Positions 63,512 to 64,000 of a DNA stretch of 64,000 nt are shown here, piece by piece (position 1 is the stretch's first letter; each line of letters opens with the position of its first letter). The notes beneath the pieces were generated by a model that had not been told where the DNA came from, made no database searches, and worked only from the letters and a program-made list of their open reading frames with translations. The position numbers and the translations under genes are program-made. Location: assembly GCF_021560035.1 (NCBI RefSeq), contig NZ_CP074373.1, positions 1,298,001 to 1,362,000 on the forward strand, given 5' to 3'. Origin of the DNA: Virgibacillus sp. NKC19-16. GTDB lineage: Bacteria; Bacillota; Bacilli; Bacillales; Amphibacillaceae.

Positions 63512-64000
63512 TACTGTTTTCTAAAAGACAGTTGCTTTTGACACGAAAGATATAGAATGCGACATATCATGATATGATTGTTAATCCACCGCTCCGGTAA
63601 TACACTTCGCTTTCCGCGGGCGGCTGCTGAGCCCTCCTCGTGCTGGAGCACTGCGGGGTCTCACCTAGGCCTCTGCTCCCGCAGGAGTCTCCGTGTATTA
63701 CCTACGCTGATATTGCGATTACTGCCGATGAACTGCATCAGTATTAATATACAAAGCACTAAACTACCTCACCAGTTCGGTATCGCTCCGGGCGGTGACT
63801 CCTGCTTAGAACAAATGTCTTCGGTGGGACGAGCATTTACGCGCAGTCCCAGCACGTGTCCAGACCTGAGCAGCGGTGGTCTTCCGCGAGAAGGCTGAAG
63901 CCGTGCCCTAAGGTCCGCGACTGCCCGGAACGATTCTGGACGGCGGCAATTATTGCACATTACGTCGCAGTATATATCAACTGCGAAGATTTAAAAGAAA
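63512..64000. repeat. Long GC-rich interspersed repeat, copy 3 (cut by window end)
   Basis: Opposite in orientation to copies 1 and 2 at its ends: it begins GTTTTCTAAAAGACAGTTGC and TTTTGACACGAAAGATA and ends ATATCAACTGCGAAGATTTA at the window edge. It shares the ACTGCGGGGTCTCACC, CTCCCGCAGGAGTC and AACAAATGTCTTCGGTGGGA blocks. Confidence 0.88.

Noticed and set aside
63578-63960. Frames on both strands in repeat copy 3
   Set aside because: Same repeat sequence as above; no start signals and no protein resemblance.

Overview
The window reads as a chromosomal segment of a low-GC Gram-positive Bacillaceae bacterium. Gene order repeatedly follows Bacillus subtilis blocks: yhaH-hit-ecsAB-yhaA, hmoB-pbpF-hemEHY, yhfH-yhfI-lplJ-comK-yhjD-yhjE-sip-addBA, yitS-yitT-yitU-yitV-yitW and yjzD-yjaV-med-fabHF-yjbA-trpS-yjbC-spx-mecA. 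An OpuA glycine betaine importer, very acidic extracellular proteins and a ba3-type oxidase suggest a moderately halophilic relative such as Oceanobacillus, Virgibacillus or Lentibacillus. That placement is inference; no rRNA gene is present.

Layout. 1-3.0 kb: betaine importer opuAA (cut by the window edge), opuAB, opuAC. 3.0-10 kb: YtxH protein, Hit, EcsAB exporter, M20 amidohydrolase, ferritin-like protein, PAP2 phosphatase, DsbB-like BdbC plus a membrane thioredoxin. 10.08-11.64 kb: a complete IS3-family element inserted into a palindromic terminator. 11.6-18 kb: heme monooxygenase, class A PBP and the hemE-hemH-hemY operon. 18-25 kb: PepF, YhfH, YhfI, lipoate ligase, ComK, YhjD, YhjE and signal peptidase. 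25.5-32.7 kb: addBA. 33-36.7 kb: ba3 cytochrome oxidase operon with a SCO factor. 36.7-45.5 kb: ornithine aminotransferase, YisL, a degenerate membrane-anchored GH13 protein, DegV, YitT, an Nfu N-domain protein, small proteins, YitU, YitV and YitW. 45.5-47.8 kb: a Crp/Fnr regulator divergent from a DUF2249 and AhbD/NirJ-like radical SAM pair. 47.8-56.6 kb: UppP, Med, FabH, FabF, YjbA, TrpS and its T-box. 56.6-64 kb: EamA transporter, putative glycosidase, YjbC, AmtB/GlnK, Spx and MecA.

How the genes connect. The most interesting signal is a respiratory and heme theme. A perfect TGTGA-N6-TCACA site upstream of the oxidase operon and a TGTG-N8-CACA site upstream of the DUF2249/radical SAM operon lie at the same distance from their predicted -10 boxes, the class II position near -41.5. 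The Crp/Fnr regulator next to the latter is the obvious candidate. The radical SAM protein resembles enzymes that finish heme synthesis without oxygen, while hemEHY supplies the coproporphyrin branch. A second theme is competence control: comK, med, spx and mecA are all here.

Mobile and repeat DNA. Three long (about 0.42-0.57 kb) GC-rich repeats with related ends, plus a 0.11 kb internally deleted copy, sit between genes. One separates the trpS T-box from trpS. Small REP-like hairpins cluster at 56.6-57.8 kb. Three genes (pbpF, rocD, yjbC) each carry a one-base deletion at or next to a homopolymer. Sequencing error is a serious possibility for all three.
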